Shown here: positions 36,145 to 47,981 of the stretch, piece after piece
Numbering within the stretch: position 1 is the first letter of the stretch
Layout: every line of letters begins with the position of its first letter
Assembly: GCA_003255065.1 (NCBI GenBank)
Contig: QAOA01003625.1
Coordinates: 108,041 to 172,040, forward strand
Direction: 5' to 3'
Source: Cercis canadensis
Lineage: Eukaryota > Streptophyta > Magnoliopsida > Fabales > Fabaceae
Length of the DNA: 64,000 nt
The notes under the pieces: model-generated
The model's input: only the letters and a program-made list of their open reading frames with translations
Told to the model about the DNA's origin: nothing
The model's database searches: none
Translations under genes and position numbers: made by a program

Positions 36145-36966
36145 GTCCTAAAACACAACACTGCCACGTCACTCTAAAGGTACAGCTGCAAAGACTAGCA
36201 AAAATATTTCAAACGTCACTTTCAGGGTGTAGCATAAATTGACAAAGTTATTTTAATACATTTTTTTTTATATAAGAGTGCTATTACTTTTTAAAAATCA
36301 GAAATGCTTTTGATCAAAGGTCTAAAAATGACTTTTAAAATTATTATGACTATTAAAAATATGAAACACTTAAAAGATAATTCAATTTCTCTTTAACCAT
36401 TTTACTTTTCTTCTTTAAAAGGTAAGCTTAAACTTTGGTAACTTACAATAGTTTAATAATAATTTTTACTGATATTTTATTAAACAATGTGAATTTTTAA
36501 GAGCTTTTATAGTATTCTTAATAAACTTTTTCCGCAACTTCTTTTCCACAATTATATATATATATACGATATAATAACTTCCGAAAATGCACAAAATCCT
36601 CGAACAGAATAGATATGTGCAATAGTTAATACGTACGTAATGTTGCATGAATCCACCAGTTGATTTTCTTTAAAATTAATATTTTATAATAATCTTTTAA
36701 ATGTCACTGTTGTCTTTCCACTGCACCACGTACGTTATGGAGCTTTCATGGTATGTTTTTGTTGAACGACGATGATCATCCTTAAATAATAAATACAGCA
36801 ACGCACTTTCACTTTTCCAATTTTAAAGGTACATCTAATTATTAAGTCTTTACTTTACCCTTGCTTCATTGTTAAGTCTTGTCTTTACCCATGATTCTTG
36901 AAGCAAGTAAATACCCCGGTATGTTTTGTTCTTTCCCATCCCAACCCAACAACCCTCTTGCTTCCA
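36145..36966. other. Spacer upstream of the SDE3-like gene
   Basis: AT-rich sequence with a short TA repeat near 36553-36566. It presumably includes the promoter of the gene starting at 36967, but no clear TATA box was selected. Confidence 0.5.
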
Positions 36967-39900
36967 ATGGGTAACCGTTCATCTTCTACTTCATCTCCAT
37001 CATCTCACCCACCAACATCTTCCTCTGAATCTTCTAGCAAGCCACCACAATCTTCATCTCCAGCTTCTTCCTTGAAAGCACAACTGCCTCAACCACCAAT
37101 TAGATCACTTCCTCCCTCTAAGTTATTAGAATCCTCACCAAAATTAACTCCATCTTCTACTCCTCAGTTTCCAAGTAAATCCCCTTCAATTTCAGAGAAA
37201 ACACCTTTGCCATCCTCCAAAGCCACAGAGTCTTCTTCTAGATTGCCTCAATCACCAATTAAATCACTTCCTCTCTCTAAGTTATTAGAATCCTCACCAA
37301 AATTAACTCCATCTTCTACTCCTCAGTCTTCAAGTTCAGAGAAAACACCTTTGCCATCCAAAACAACCAAAGCATCTTTTTCCATACCATCTTCACTATT
37401 TTCTGCTGCTGAACTTCCAACCTCCAAGTCAGTTCTACGTCCGGCTTCATCTAACTCAACCAAGACAGAGAACAACACAAATTATGTGGAGGTTGAGACA
37501 TCATTAATATATGCCATACCCAATGAGATCAAATCTTTGATCAAGAAAGACATTGCTCCTCAAGTTCTGAAGCAACCTTTATCTCCCTTGACTTATAACG
37601 ATTACTTTGCTGCCCTCCTCTATGCTGAGGAATTCTACTTAGAGGTAATATTGAATAGCATACATTTGTTTCTGAAATTACCTTATCCCTTGAGTAAATG
37701 GTATAACAATTCCTATTCTTGTTACCAAGTTGTATCTATGCAAATTTCAATGACTGAAGCTTTATTTTTATTCTAATAGATAGTGGATATAAGTTATATG
37801 AGTGGATCCTTGACATAGTCACCTTGGTTGCTTTTCACTTGGAGAAAGATCATGGGAAAAACCTGATTGTAGCCCCTCTTGGAAAGAGAAGATGGAAATT
37901 AAGCAGCTTTAAAGGCAATCAGATAGTATTTTAGTTCAAGCAGAATTGAACTGGGTTGTTAGCAAACTAAAATAATCTGACATGAGAAAGAAAAATATGT
38001 CTTGTGGTTTCCGACTGTACGTACTAGCTTTATTTTTCATGAAACTTGAATTTGATAACTATGGGTTGGAGAGGATAAACCATATTTATTTTTCCCCCTT
38101 TCTAATTCTTCCTTCACTTTGTTCTCTTGTTGTCTTGTAATCTTATGATGAAGAATTCAAGTAATACTGGCAGGCTTATTTTAACTTAAATTAGGAAAAT
38201 GGTACAAAGAAGCCTGAGCGAGAAGTTTACAGGATACAGCTTGAGGCTTGATGTAGTCCTGCTTTGTGATTTATCTTCTATGATAATTATTTGTATGTTC
38301 TTTCTAGATGTCTTACTGCAAACCACTTTTCGGAGATGAAAAAGAATTTCCCTGAAAAAAGAAGTGCTTAAGATCACTCACATTGTAACATAAGGAAGGG
38401 ATCTTTAGTTCCTTATGAGCCGAATTGATGATTAAGCTTCAAAGTTTTTTCAGAAACAGGAATATTGCTTAGAAGAGAAGCCTCTTTTGGGAATTTCGTC
38501 TAGTATGACATGCTTAAGATGAGATGCAGGCATTACAATATGGTGTACAATACTCTACTTTGTTATGCTAAGCTAGAATTTAATTTTCAATTGAAATCAT
38601 AATTTAGCATTCTTTAATTGAAGAGAAGAAGAAATTTGTGAGTGTATTACATTTAACCACTACAGCTATTCTCCATTGTTGATGAATATGTTCATGGTAG
38701 TAAGATAATGACCTTATGAATCATAGCATGATGTTTTCTAGTATGTTGCCAATGTCCATTTGTGAACTACTTGTAGGAGATCAAGCATATGCAGTTGAAA
38801 CTATCAAAATGCAATCTAAGCCTGTTTGGTTTGTAAAAACTTTTAGAATTGTCAAATTGCATCATTAGAAATAATCTGTGGATTGTCCAAAAGGTCTTAG
38901 TGCATTTTTGTGCATTTGCAAAATTTTGGTGATGTAGATTGAGGCCTTCCAAATGTTACAGATTGAAAATTCTTGATTCTTTTTGTTTGAAATGTAATTT
39001 ATACTCATTTTTTGGCATTCTCCTAACAGTTTAATCTTCTAGAATAGTTGGTTCCTTGAGATGAAATCACAGCCCTCTTAAAGCCCAAAGGGATTTCATG
39101 CGAATGGACAAGTAAAATTAAATAACTAAATCCAATCTTGGGCACTCAAGAGGGGGAAAAAAATCAATCTTGGGCCTTTTTGTTAGCTGGTTCCTTGGCA
39201 CTTTTGTCTTCTAACAACATAAACATTACAAAATATTTCTTGGTCCGAAAATTTCTTTGGAACTAGATTCTGTTATGTGCTTTTTCACTTTTGTCTATAG
39301 TAATTTCTTTGATCTAATTGTCTTAGAAATGGAGCAATTTCGAATTGAAGAATGTGATTTTGAAGTTAAAGGAAGCAAAAGTCTCTGCGGAAGACAAAAC
39401 TTTTGTTGTGTTTGAGCTTGATTCTATAAGAGAGAGGCGCCCATTTCTTTTATCAAGGGACTTGGTTTATGCAAAACCTTCAGGCAGTGAAGTTGAGTCA
39501 TATCAGGTAATTTTCCCTAGCTTTTCAGGCAGTTAATTATTTCCCTAGATACTGTGTTATTTAGCTTTTGAATTGAAGTGTATTCGATTTCTTTGTTTCA
39601 TCTATTTTATGACTTGAAATACATTCTCTCTTAATATCTCCTTATTCTTTATTTTTCATCCTTTCTTTTTTTGAAGAACAGAGTCTAGTCTTACCATCGA
39701 ATTCTTAAAGGCTGAGGAGACTGAACTACAGTAACTTCCCATTACCATTGACTTTCTCACTATATATACCTGAAACTAACAACCTTCAATACTCAATACA
39801 AGATTTAACAAGAGTTATTGATGGCATCTTTTTATTCTGCTGTATCAGTTTTCATCTTACAAATTTCTGTCAAAGTTGAGTGAGTATGCTGACCTGTTTA

Positions 39901-41455
39901 AGTCTTCAGGAAGACAAAATCTAATAGAGAGACGTCGAAAAGTTTACTAATACAGGAAATGATTTTAAAGCCCCTTTGAAAGTAATAGATTCAGCCTGAA
40001 ATTTAAAGGTTCCCAAATATTTCAATAAAGACTAAACCAACTCCAAAAGCATACAAATCATTAAATAATGTGACAATATAGGTCCTGAATATTCTTTCTA
40101 CAATAGAGCAAAAAAAAAAAAAAAAANAAAAAAAAAAAAAAAAAAAAAAAACTCCAAAAGCATGTGTGTGTGTGTAGTGTGAGATTGTAAATCATAAGAC
40201 TTTATACGCAGCATCCTTCTTGTCTAACATTCAGACTCAGCTGTTTTTTGGTTGGCAGCTGTTTCTTTACTCATTTTCTCCTCCTAAACAGACTATCCAT
40301 ATTGAAAGGTATCTCATTTTATCTTCCAAAAGATATAAGAAGCATCAAATGAACGTCTTCCCTTTTTCATTATTCCAGTAGAAGAGAGCAACCTTAATGA
40401 TGGAGTACTGGCACACCACAAAATATCAGCTATCTATGTCTCTCTTATTTATTCATAAGCATTTCACATATTTATGTTATTGAATCAATGTTATACAGGG
40501 TATCATTCATCGTGTGACGAAGAGCACAGAAGTTCTAGTTGAATTTGGGAATGACTTTTATCATAAGCATCATCCATCCCGCCTTTATGACATCAGCTTC
40601 TCATTCAATAGGGTCTGCTTGAAAAGAGCTCACCAAGCGGTTGCAGCTGCATCAGAGCCTTTGTTTCAGAATTTCCTCTTTCCAGACCGTGTCACCCGAG
40701 GACACATCCCTGTCCCCCCATATCTGCCTTCTGCCTATTATAAACCTGAGAAGGATTATCCTAGTATAATACAGCTAATTTCAGGAATTCAAGGATCTCC
40801 TCCATATCTTGTAAAAGGTCCACTATGTGTAAAGAACCAAAAGTATCCCGAGAACCCCAGATCTTATTCAAAGACACTATCAAGCACTGGATTACTTGTG
40901 AAAAACACAATATCCAACATTTATCAAAAATCTCAACACTATAGGATTCTTGTTTGTGCACCTACTAATAGCACATGTGACATCCTGACAAGTAGTTTAA
41001 AGAAGGTCATTCCTGAGACAGATCTGTTCAGAGCCAATGCTGCCTTCAGAGAGTTAGACGGGGTTCCGATTGACATCCTTCCTTCATGCCTTCATGAAGG
41101 GGAGTGTTTTGCTTTTCCTTCATTGAAGGAACTCAAGGAAATTAGAGTAATTTTATCCACTTATATCAGTAGTTTTCGGCTGAACAATGCTGGCATAACT
41201 TGTGGACATTTTAGCCATATTTTTCTGTTGGATGCTTCTTCAGCCACAGAACCAGAAGCAATAGTGGCATTGACTAATTTTGCCGATGGCAATACAGCTG
41301 TTGTGGTGACTGGAGCACCAGGAAACTATTCAGGTTGGATCCGCTCCAACATTGGCCGGGATTTTGGATTGAGGTTGTCATACTTTGAAAGGCTTAGCGA
41401 AAGGGAGCCATATATGACACTTAATCCCATGTTCATTACTCAACTGAATGATTAA
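36967..41455 (+). CDS. SDE3/MOV10-like protein, helicase core degenerate (copy C)
   Basis: Three exons (36967-37644, 39327-39506, 40499-41455) join in frame to 604 residues. The order is: a Ser/Pro-rich N-terminus with a 53-residue tandem repeat, a conserved segment SLIYAIPNEIKSLIKKDI, the SDE3-type module RRPFLLSRDLVYAKPSG, SFSFNRVCLKRAHQAVAAAS, and a RecA1-like region. SDE3 relatives are SF1 RNA helicases of RNA silencing. Here Walker A GPPGTGKT reads GPLCVKNQ (residues 393-400), DEAG reads DASS (531-534) and the motif III area GDPRQLGP reads GAPGNYSG. The chain stops before the second RecA lobe; Arabidopsis SDE3 has about 1000 residues. Fold is likely kept but ATPase and unwinding are very unlikely. 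Clean splicing and an open frame argue against a plain pseudogene. I placed the start at MGNRSS; an in-frame ATG lies at 36898. Confidence 0.82.
40110..40151. repeat. Poly-A tract with an unresolved base
   Basis: A run of about 42 A bases is interrupted by one N at 40127, in the second intron of the SDE3-like gene. The true length is uncertain. A short TGTGTGTG run follows. Confidence 0.9.
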
Positions 41456-42786
41456 CAACTTTTGTGTATTGTTCTCTTGAATTTTAACTGCTCGTCTAGC
41501 AATATGTTTATATATCTTGACCTGGAACTGGTCTTAGTTCTTTTATTTTTGCTGTGTCTTTATGCTTTGTAAAAAAGAATATCTCCTGGATTTACCATTT
41601 TGTGAATAGAATTGGAGGCTTGAATTCATGATCATTATTATGGACTCTTGCATTGTCATGTTGAACAACCAAAAAATCAATTTTTGATGAATCAGGAAGT
41701 TTTATTCATCAAGAAGAACAAAGCAGGAAAGAAACCTGCACAGGTAACTCTCAAGAATAGTGCTCAGCTATTAACAAGGAACTAAACCCCACACTGAAAC
41801 TTATATTTAAACAACAAACAATTAAGTTATTTAGTAAATGAGACAATGCTTTAAAAAGAAAAAAAGAAGGGGTGGTCGGTTAGCTTCATTAATAAGCTAG
41901 GAAGCAAGGATGCTCCATTTTAATGAAGTATCTGTGTGTCCAACACTCATCAGATACTGATACGCCTTGAACATTAGTACAACACAATCTGTATGTCCGA
42001 TTAAAAAAATAGTTTTAATTTGGTTTAGACTTAGCAGCAACACAACTGGACATGGCTTGGACATGCCGCGCGCTTACATGGCTGGCTCTCATTTGTTTCT
42101 AATTTTTTTTTTTAAAAAAAATATTTAACAAGAGAAGAAACATTAGTTGTTTATATATATGAAATTATAGCTTTTTGGAGATTTTTGTGTCGTAGTCCAT
42201 GTCAATGTTCATACTTCTTATATGTCTGATTAAAAAAACAATTTTAATTTAGCTTGGCCCCAACAGTAACACAGCTGGACAAGACATAGCTAGGACATGC
42301 GGCTAACATAACTATCTCTCACTTTATTTCTAATTTTTTCAAACAAAAAAAGGTTAGTTAACATGAGAAGAAACATTACTTGTTTATAGATATGAAATTA
42401 TATATTTTTGGATTCTTTTGTGTTGTATTGTAGCCCAGGTCAGTGTTCATAGTTCCTAGTTAATAAGTAAATGATTGAGATCTTGAAAGCTTCTTTTTCT
42501 TAAATAATTTCATCAAAGAATCAAACGTTATCATTACTCATTTTACAAGGCCAACGGTGTTGTTTTAAACAAATAAAATAGGCAAGGCCAATTGAATTAA
42601 ATAACCCTTATTTGTTTTACATTTTTGTCTAGTACTATATCAGCCAATAATATATCCAAAAATGGCTTCTTGGTCAACGCCGTTTCATATTGGCAAAGAA
42701 AAAAAAATTCTCAATGCCGTAAGTGTTGAAGAGAATTTGGTATAAACTGCTTTGCTCATCAGCTTTTGACTATGTAAATATGCAAA
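41456..42786. repeat. Spacer upstream of RLK2 with a 229-base tandem repeat
   Basis: Two diverged units start at 41994 (TGTCCGATTAAAAAAA) and 42223 (TGTCTGATTAAAAAAA), each with an ACTGGACA or GCTGGACA word and AACATGAGAAGAAACATT or similar. The end of the second unit and the following spacer reappear from 49684 upstream of the truncated receptor. No gene is seen. Confidence 0.75.
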
Positions 42787-42939
42787 AAAGAGTTTCCACG
42801 CTGTTGAAAAAATTGGCACCGCCTGACAACGACAAAGTCCTTCACCTTGTAATTAAAGTTAACTCCACAACAAACCAAGAACATGAACACCTGAAACAAG
42901 TCCAGATCCTATGCCCTCCTACCTCACCCGAATTCACAA
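42787..42939 (+). promoter_or_regulatory. Conserved receptor leader, RLK2
   Basis: It matches 16003-16154 closely and carries the same ATGAACACCTGA upstream ORF at 42883-42894. The second upstream ATG of the RLK1 leader is not kept here. Confidence 0.5.
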
Positions 42940-45900
42940 ATGGGGATCCTTATTTTCTTTCAGAAATTCAGGTTTCCCTTGTGTGCAACCATTTTGCTGC
43001 TCTTGTTTTGCAGTGTCCATGGAGGAGGCAATGAAACTGACCAACTAGCCTTACTTGAATTCAAGGCAAAGATAACCAATGATCCTTTGGGCATCATGAG
43101 CTCATGGAATTCATCATTCCATTTTTGCCAATGGCGTGGCATCACATGTGGAAAACTCCATCAAAGAATCACCATCCTCAACTTGAGCTCACAGCACCTG
43201 CAGGGTTCAATATCTCCACACTTAGGCAACCTCACCTTTTTGCTAACACTAAACCTGGACAACAATAGCTTCAGTGGAGAAATTCCTCCTCAGATTGGCA
43301 ATCTCCGCAGGCTACAAGTACTTCTCCTAGACGAAAACTTGCTCACTGGAAAAATTCCTCCTAACATATCTGGCTGTTCAAATCTACTCCTCATCAATCT
43401 TGGTTTCAACAGCTTGGTTGGACAGATTCCATTGGAGTTCAATGCATTGACAAAGCTGCGCATGATAATTATTGAATACAATAATCTAACTGGTGGGATT
43501 CCTCCATTTTTTGGAAACTTCTCGGACCTGGAGGCACTCTCAACAACGGTCAACAATCTCGGAGGTACCATCCCTGACAGCCTCGGACAGCTCAAGAAAC
43601 TATTTTACCTTTCAATGGGTGGAAACATGTTGTCAGGTACCATACCTCCTTCAATATATAACCTGTCTTTAATGAATGTGTTATGTGTTCCACAAAACAA
43701 GCTTCATGGGACAATACCCTCAGACTTGGGCAACTCTTTCCCTAGCATGACTGAGTACAATATTGGTGACAACCTGTTTACTGGAACTATTCCGGCTTCA
43801 TTGTCCAATGCTTCGAACTTGGAAAGATTTACCATTGCCATTAATGGGATTAGCGGGAACATGCCTTCTTTGGAGAAACTGCATAAGCTTTGGTGGCTGA
43901 GTATTTCCACCAATAATCTTGGAACAGGACATCATGGTGATTTGGACTTCTTGAACGCTGTGAGCAACAAGACTAGTTTGGAGCTTATAGCCATAAATCT
44001 CAACAATTTTGGAGGGCCTTTTCCCATTTCCATCACCAACTTTACCAGTCTTTCGATCTTGACCATGGATAAGAATAAGTTATATGGAAACATCCCTGCT
44101 GGGATAGGGAATTTGGTCAATTTGGAGAGGATGTATACAGGTGGCAACAAATTTACTGGCCATATTCCTGAAGAAATTGGAAAACTTCAACAGCTAAAGA
44201 AGCTGGATTTTCAAGGAAACAAATTCATAGGTAATATTCCATCATCTTTAGGAAATTTAACACAGCTGACCCATCTCTACATGTATAATAATTCTCTATC
44301 AGGTGCTATTCCTCCCTCTCTTGGAAAATGCCAAAGTTTGCTTCTGTTGAATCTTAATCAGAACAATCTTAGTGGACCAATTCCTAGAGAGATCATGAGC
44401 ATCCCATCCTTAGCAATCTACATGGGCATGTCTCAAAACAATTTGAATGGTTCCCTTCCTATAGAGGTAGGAACTCTTATAAATCTTGGAGTCTTGGATG
44501 TGTCTCATAACAAGTTGTTTGGAGAAATTCCTACCACTCTTGGGAGTTCCATAAGATTGGAATTTCTATACATGCAAGACAACTTCTTCCAAGGGACTAT
44601 TCCTCAGTCGTTAAGTTCATTGAAAGGCATCCAAGTTATAGATTTTTCTCACAACAATCTGTCTGGAAACATCCCTGAATTTTTGGCAGATTTTGACTCA
44701 CTTAGGAGATTGAATCTATCTTTCAATGATTTTGAGGGAATGGTGCTAGAAAAGGGTGTTTTTAAGAACTCCAGTGCAGCTTCGGTTATAGGGAACAACA
44801 AGCTATGTGGTGGCATTGCTGAACTTCAATTGTCCAAATGCAAGGTCAGAAACACCAGAAAAGGAAGATTGACCCTCACCACAAAGCTCATTATTGCAGC
44901 TTCTGTAATTGTTTGTGTGGCTTTGGCAATGTCTATTGCATTTCTCTTGTTTGGCAAGAATAGAGTAAAACCCACTTCAAGCTCTTCAATGAACTCATTG
45001 TTCCAAGTGTCTTACCAAAGTCTACTTCGAGGCACCAACAGATTCAGCTCAAGTAATATAATTGGAGTGGGCAGTTTTGGGTCCGTCTACAGAGCCATTC
45101 TTGAAACGGATGAAATTGTTGCTGTGAAGGTGTTAAACCTTGTGCACCCAGGAGCTTCCAAGAGTTTTAAAGCCGAGTGTGAGGCCTTAAGGAACATAAG
45201 ACATAGAAATTTGGTTAAGCTACTTACAGTATGCTCTGGTGTTGATTATCAAGGAAATGATTTCAAGGCATTGGTTTATGAGCTCATGACCAATGGGAGC
45301 TTAGAGGAGTGGTTGCATCCAATCATCAGTATCCAAAATGAGACACAAATGAGTTTAAACTTGCTTCAAAGACTTGACATTGCCATTGATGTAGCGAGTG
45401 CATTGAATTATCTTCACCATGATTGTGAAACACCAATAGTTCACTGTGATCTTAAGCCAAGCAATGTTCTCCTTGATGACAAAATGGTGGGACATGTTGG
45501 GGACTTCGGATTGGCGAGATTCTTCCCAGAAGCCTCTCAGAAATATTTTGCCCCTCAGTCAAGCACAATTGGAATAAGAGGGACTATTGGTTACACTGCT
45601 CCAGGTATTTTATACTTTCCAATTTCATTTCTAAAGATCATGTACAATTTCACCTTTATGCTACTAATACACTTTCTTAGCAGAGTATGGTATAGGAAAT
45701 GAGGTGTCAACATCAGGAGATGTGTATAGCTTTGGCATTCTCTTGCTAGAGATATTCACGGGAAAGAGACCAACGGATGAAATATTCAAAGATGGCACGA
45801 ATCTTCATACCTATGCAAAGGCAGGTTTGCCAACATTAGTAGAAGAACTTTTGGATCCATTTCTTCTTCAGGAAATAAAAGGAGACATGAGCAGAAATGA

Positions 45901-46060
45901 TCCCTTATTCAATAAGGGGAACTATGAGGAATGCTTGATTTCAATATTTGAAATAGGAGTAGCTTGCTCTGATGAATTTCCAAGTGAAAGGATGAGCATC
46001 AAGGATGCAACAGTTCAGCTCATTGCCATTAAGAAAAAATTTCCCGATGGAGAGAATTAA
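42940..46060 (+). CDS. LRR receptor-like kinase, class XII, whole (RLK2)
   Basis: Exons 42940-45604 and 45684-46060 give 1013 residues. The layout equals RLK1: signal peptide, LRR cap ETDQLALLEFKAKITNDP, about twenty LRRs, a transmembrane helix LIIAASVIVCVALAMSIAFL, and a non-RD kinase. The kinase has IGVGSFGSVYRA, VAVK, the standard HCDLKPSN (near residue 835), [10 protein letters not shown] and [11 protein letters not shown]. The donor follows CTCCAG and the acceptor is CTTAGCAG. The C-terminal lobe has ten or so extra residues (EIKGDMSRNDPLFNKG) compared with RLK1. The function is probable perception of a microbial or endogenous extracellular ligand. It lies 1.5 kb downstream of the open SDE3-like gene, in the same orientation. 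Confidence 0.95.
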
Positions 46061-47614
46061 GTTGGAGCTAATTAAAAATCTGTCTCAATAATCCATTTGT
46101 GGCAGGTTCTGGTGTTGTTCATAGTTTAGACACAATACTTGCTGTTGGTTTTGTAGTATAATAAGAGTACTTCTGTAAATATGTTATAATATTAATGGTA
46201 TGTGTTCTATGAGTTGTATGTAAATATATGTGAAGGATATACTATTTTATTGGTTTATGCAAGCCAATTTGCTCTCTAGTTACCACAATATCAATGTCCA
46301 TCGTTGAATTTTTCAGGGACCAAAAAGGGGTTTTACTCTAATATTAATGGTATGTGTTCTATGAGTTGTATGTAAATATATGTGAAGGATATACTATTGT
46401 ATTGGTTTATGCAAGCCAATTTGCTCTCTAGTTACCACAATATCAAATAGCTACTCAAGCAATACTGTAAAGTCAAACATATCAATAGAACAAGTAAGAA
46501 TACTCTTGTTCCTGCTAGACCTCTAACTGACCAAAGAATTGTACGTGAAATGTAGCAGATCCCAAAACTTTTACTACCACTTGCTTGCAACTGAAGTAAT
46601 CAATGAAAATGAAAGTAAAATGAAAATCTGTAAGTATTATCCTACTGATCTATATATCTACCATAAGCTTAACGCTAGAAATAAAAGAAAATATGATAGA
46701 AAGGAACCTTTAGCTTTTTGTTCTGATGAGTCTCATTAATTGTCCTAGTGATCGAAAAATCGTGAATTCAAGTGTTTGAACTAAATTCATTCTAGATTTC
46801 AGAGGTTTTTATGTATTAAAACCCTTATTTTTTGTTCTTAATCCCTCCTCTCAAATCCCTAATTTTATCACAAATACTTACTGTTTATTCCAATACTAGA
46901 TTACTATTCATTGACTTCCCAGAACAATCTTTGTGTGATTTAGGGAAACAAACCATATATGACACTTGTTTAAATGTTGATTGCAAAACTAGATGATTAT
47001 AAGCACCAAAATTCACGGATTTCAGTACTTAGTATTCAATGAATTATTATAAACCATTTGGGTTTAGTCCTCTTAAGTCTTATCTAGTAAATCAGAAAGA
47101 ATATCTCCTTGCAGTTTATAGATGCTTGTACAATTTAAAATACCTAGTTGATTGATTTCGGCCTTACTTGCAAGAAGACTCTATGAATTTGCAAATAGAA
47201 TTAAATCTTTGTCCTACATAGTGATGGCCACATAAACTTGAGTTCATGACTATTTTCATGGATCCTTGCATTGTCATATTCAACAATGAAACACTTTTAT
47301 CATTTAAAACAATTTATTAAACATTGAACTTTTACTTTTTGCACATCTCATCAAAACAATGTGTGATCTAGTTTAAGGATCTACCCTAATTGCAATGAAA
47401 TGAACTAAATCCTACCCTGAAAAATATAATTCAAAAAATATTAAGATAAATAGATTGTGAACTATATAAACACAAAACATTAGCTATATATTTTTTAATG
47501 CATAGCAAAATTCTTGAGTGAGTAATTCTTGTTTTATTTTTTTTTTTTTAATCTTGCTTTAATGAATGCTCAACAGTGAACACGTGGCAACACTATCTTC
47601 AGTTTTAGGCTCTT
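46061..47614. repeat. RLK2 3' flank, duplicated downstream
   Basis: From 46150 this matches 51224 to about 52557 downstream of the truncated receptor. It contains its own 152-base tandem repeat (units starting at 46189 and 46341, ATATTAATGGTATGTG); the downstream copy has only one unit. The 66-residue frames present in both copies (46539-46739 and 51461-51661) lie in duplicated spacer and have no recognisable domain. Confidence 0.8.
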
Positions 47615-47981
47615 CCAAAGCAATTGGAAATTAAGCTATTGATTTTTGTCTAGTACTTAATATACTACAAATAAGTATTGTGTCTGAACGATGAACAACA
47701 GCAGAACCTGCCACCTGTGGATTATTGACATTTGAGACCGCTTTTTAAGTACCTTCAACATAATTCACTCCATTGAGAAGCCTTTCCTTAATGGCAANCC
47801 AAAGCAATTGGAAATTAAGCTATTGATTTTTGTCTAGTACTTAATATACTACAAATAAGTATTGTGTCTGAACGAAGAACAACAGCAGAACCTGCCACCT
47901 GTGGATTATTGACATTTGAGACCGCTTTTTAAGTACCTTCAACATAATTCACTCCATTGAGAAGCCTTTCCTTAATGGCAA
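47615..47981. repeat. 183-base direct duplication around an N
   Basis: Positions 47615-47797 and 47799-47981 are the same except for one base near the middle (GATGAAC versus GAAGAAC), and a single N sits exactly between them. The segment includes the 3' end of the inverted receptor pseudogene. An unmerged contig overlap is the likely cause. Confidence 0.9.

Noticed and set aside
42723-43034. A 103-codon frame overlapping the RLK2 start
   Set aside because: It is in a different frame in the leader and signal peptide region, is not conserved in RLK1 or RLK4, and has no domain.
46539-46739. A 66-codon frame present twice (also 51461-51661)
   Set aside because: The two copies are in recently duplicated spacer, so their similarity says nothing about coding; no start context or domain.
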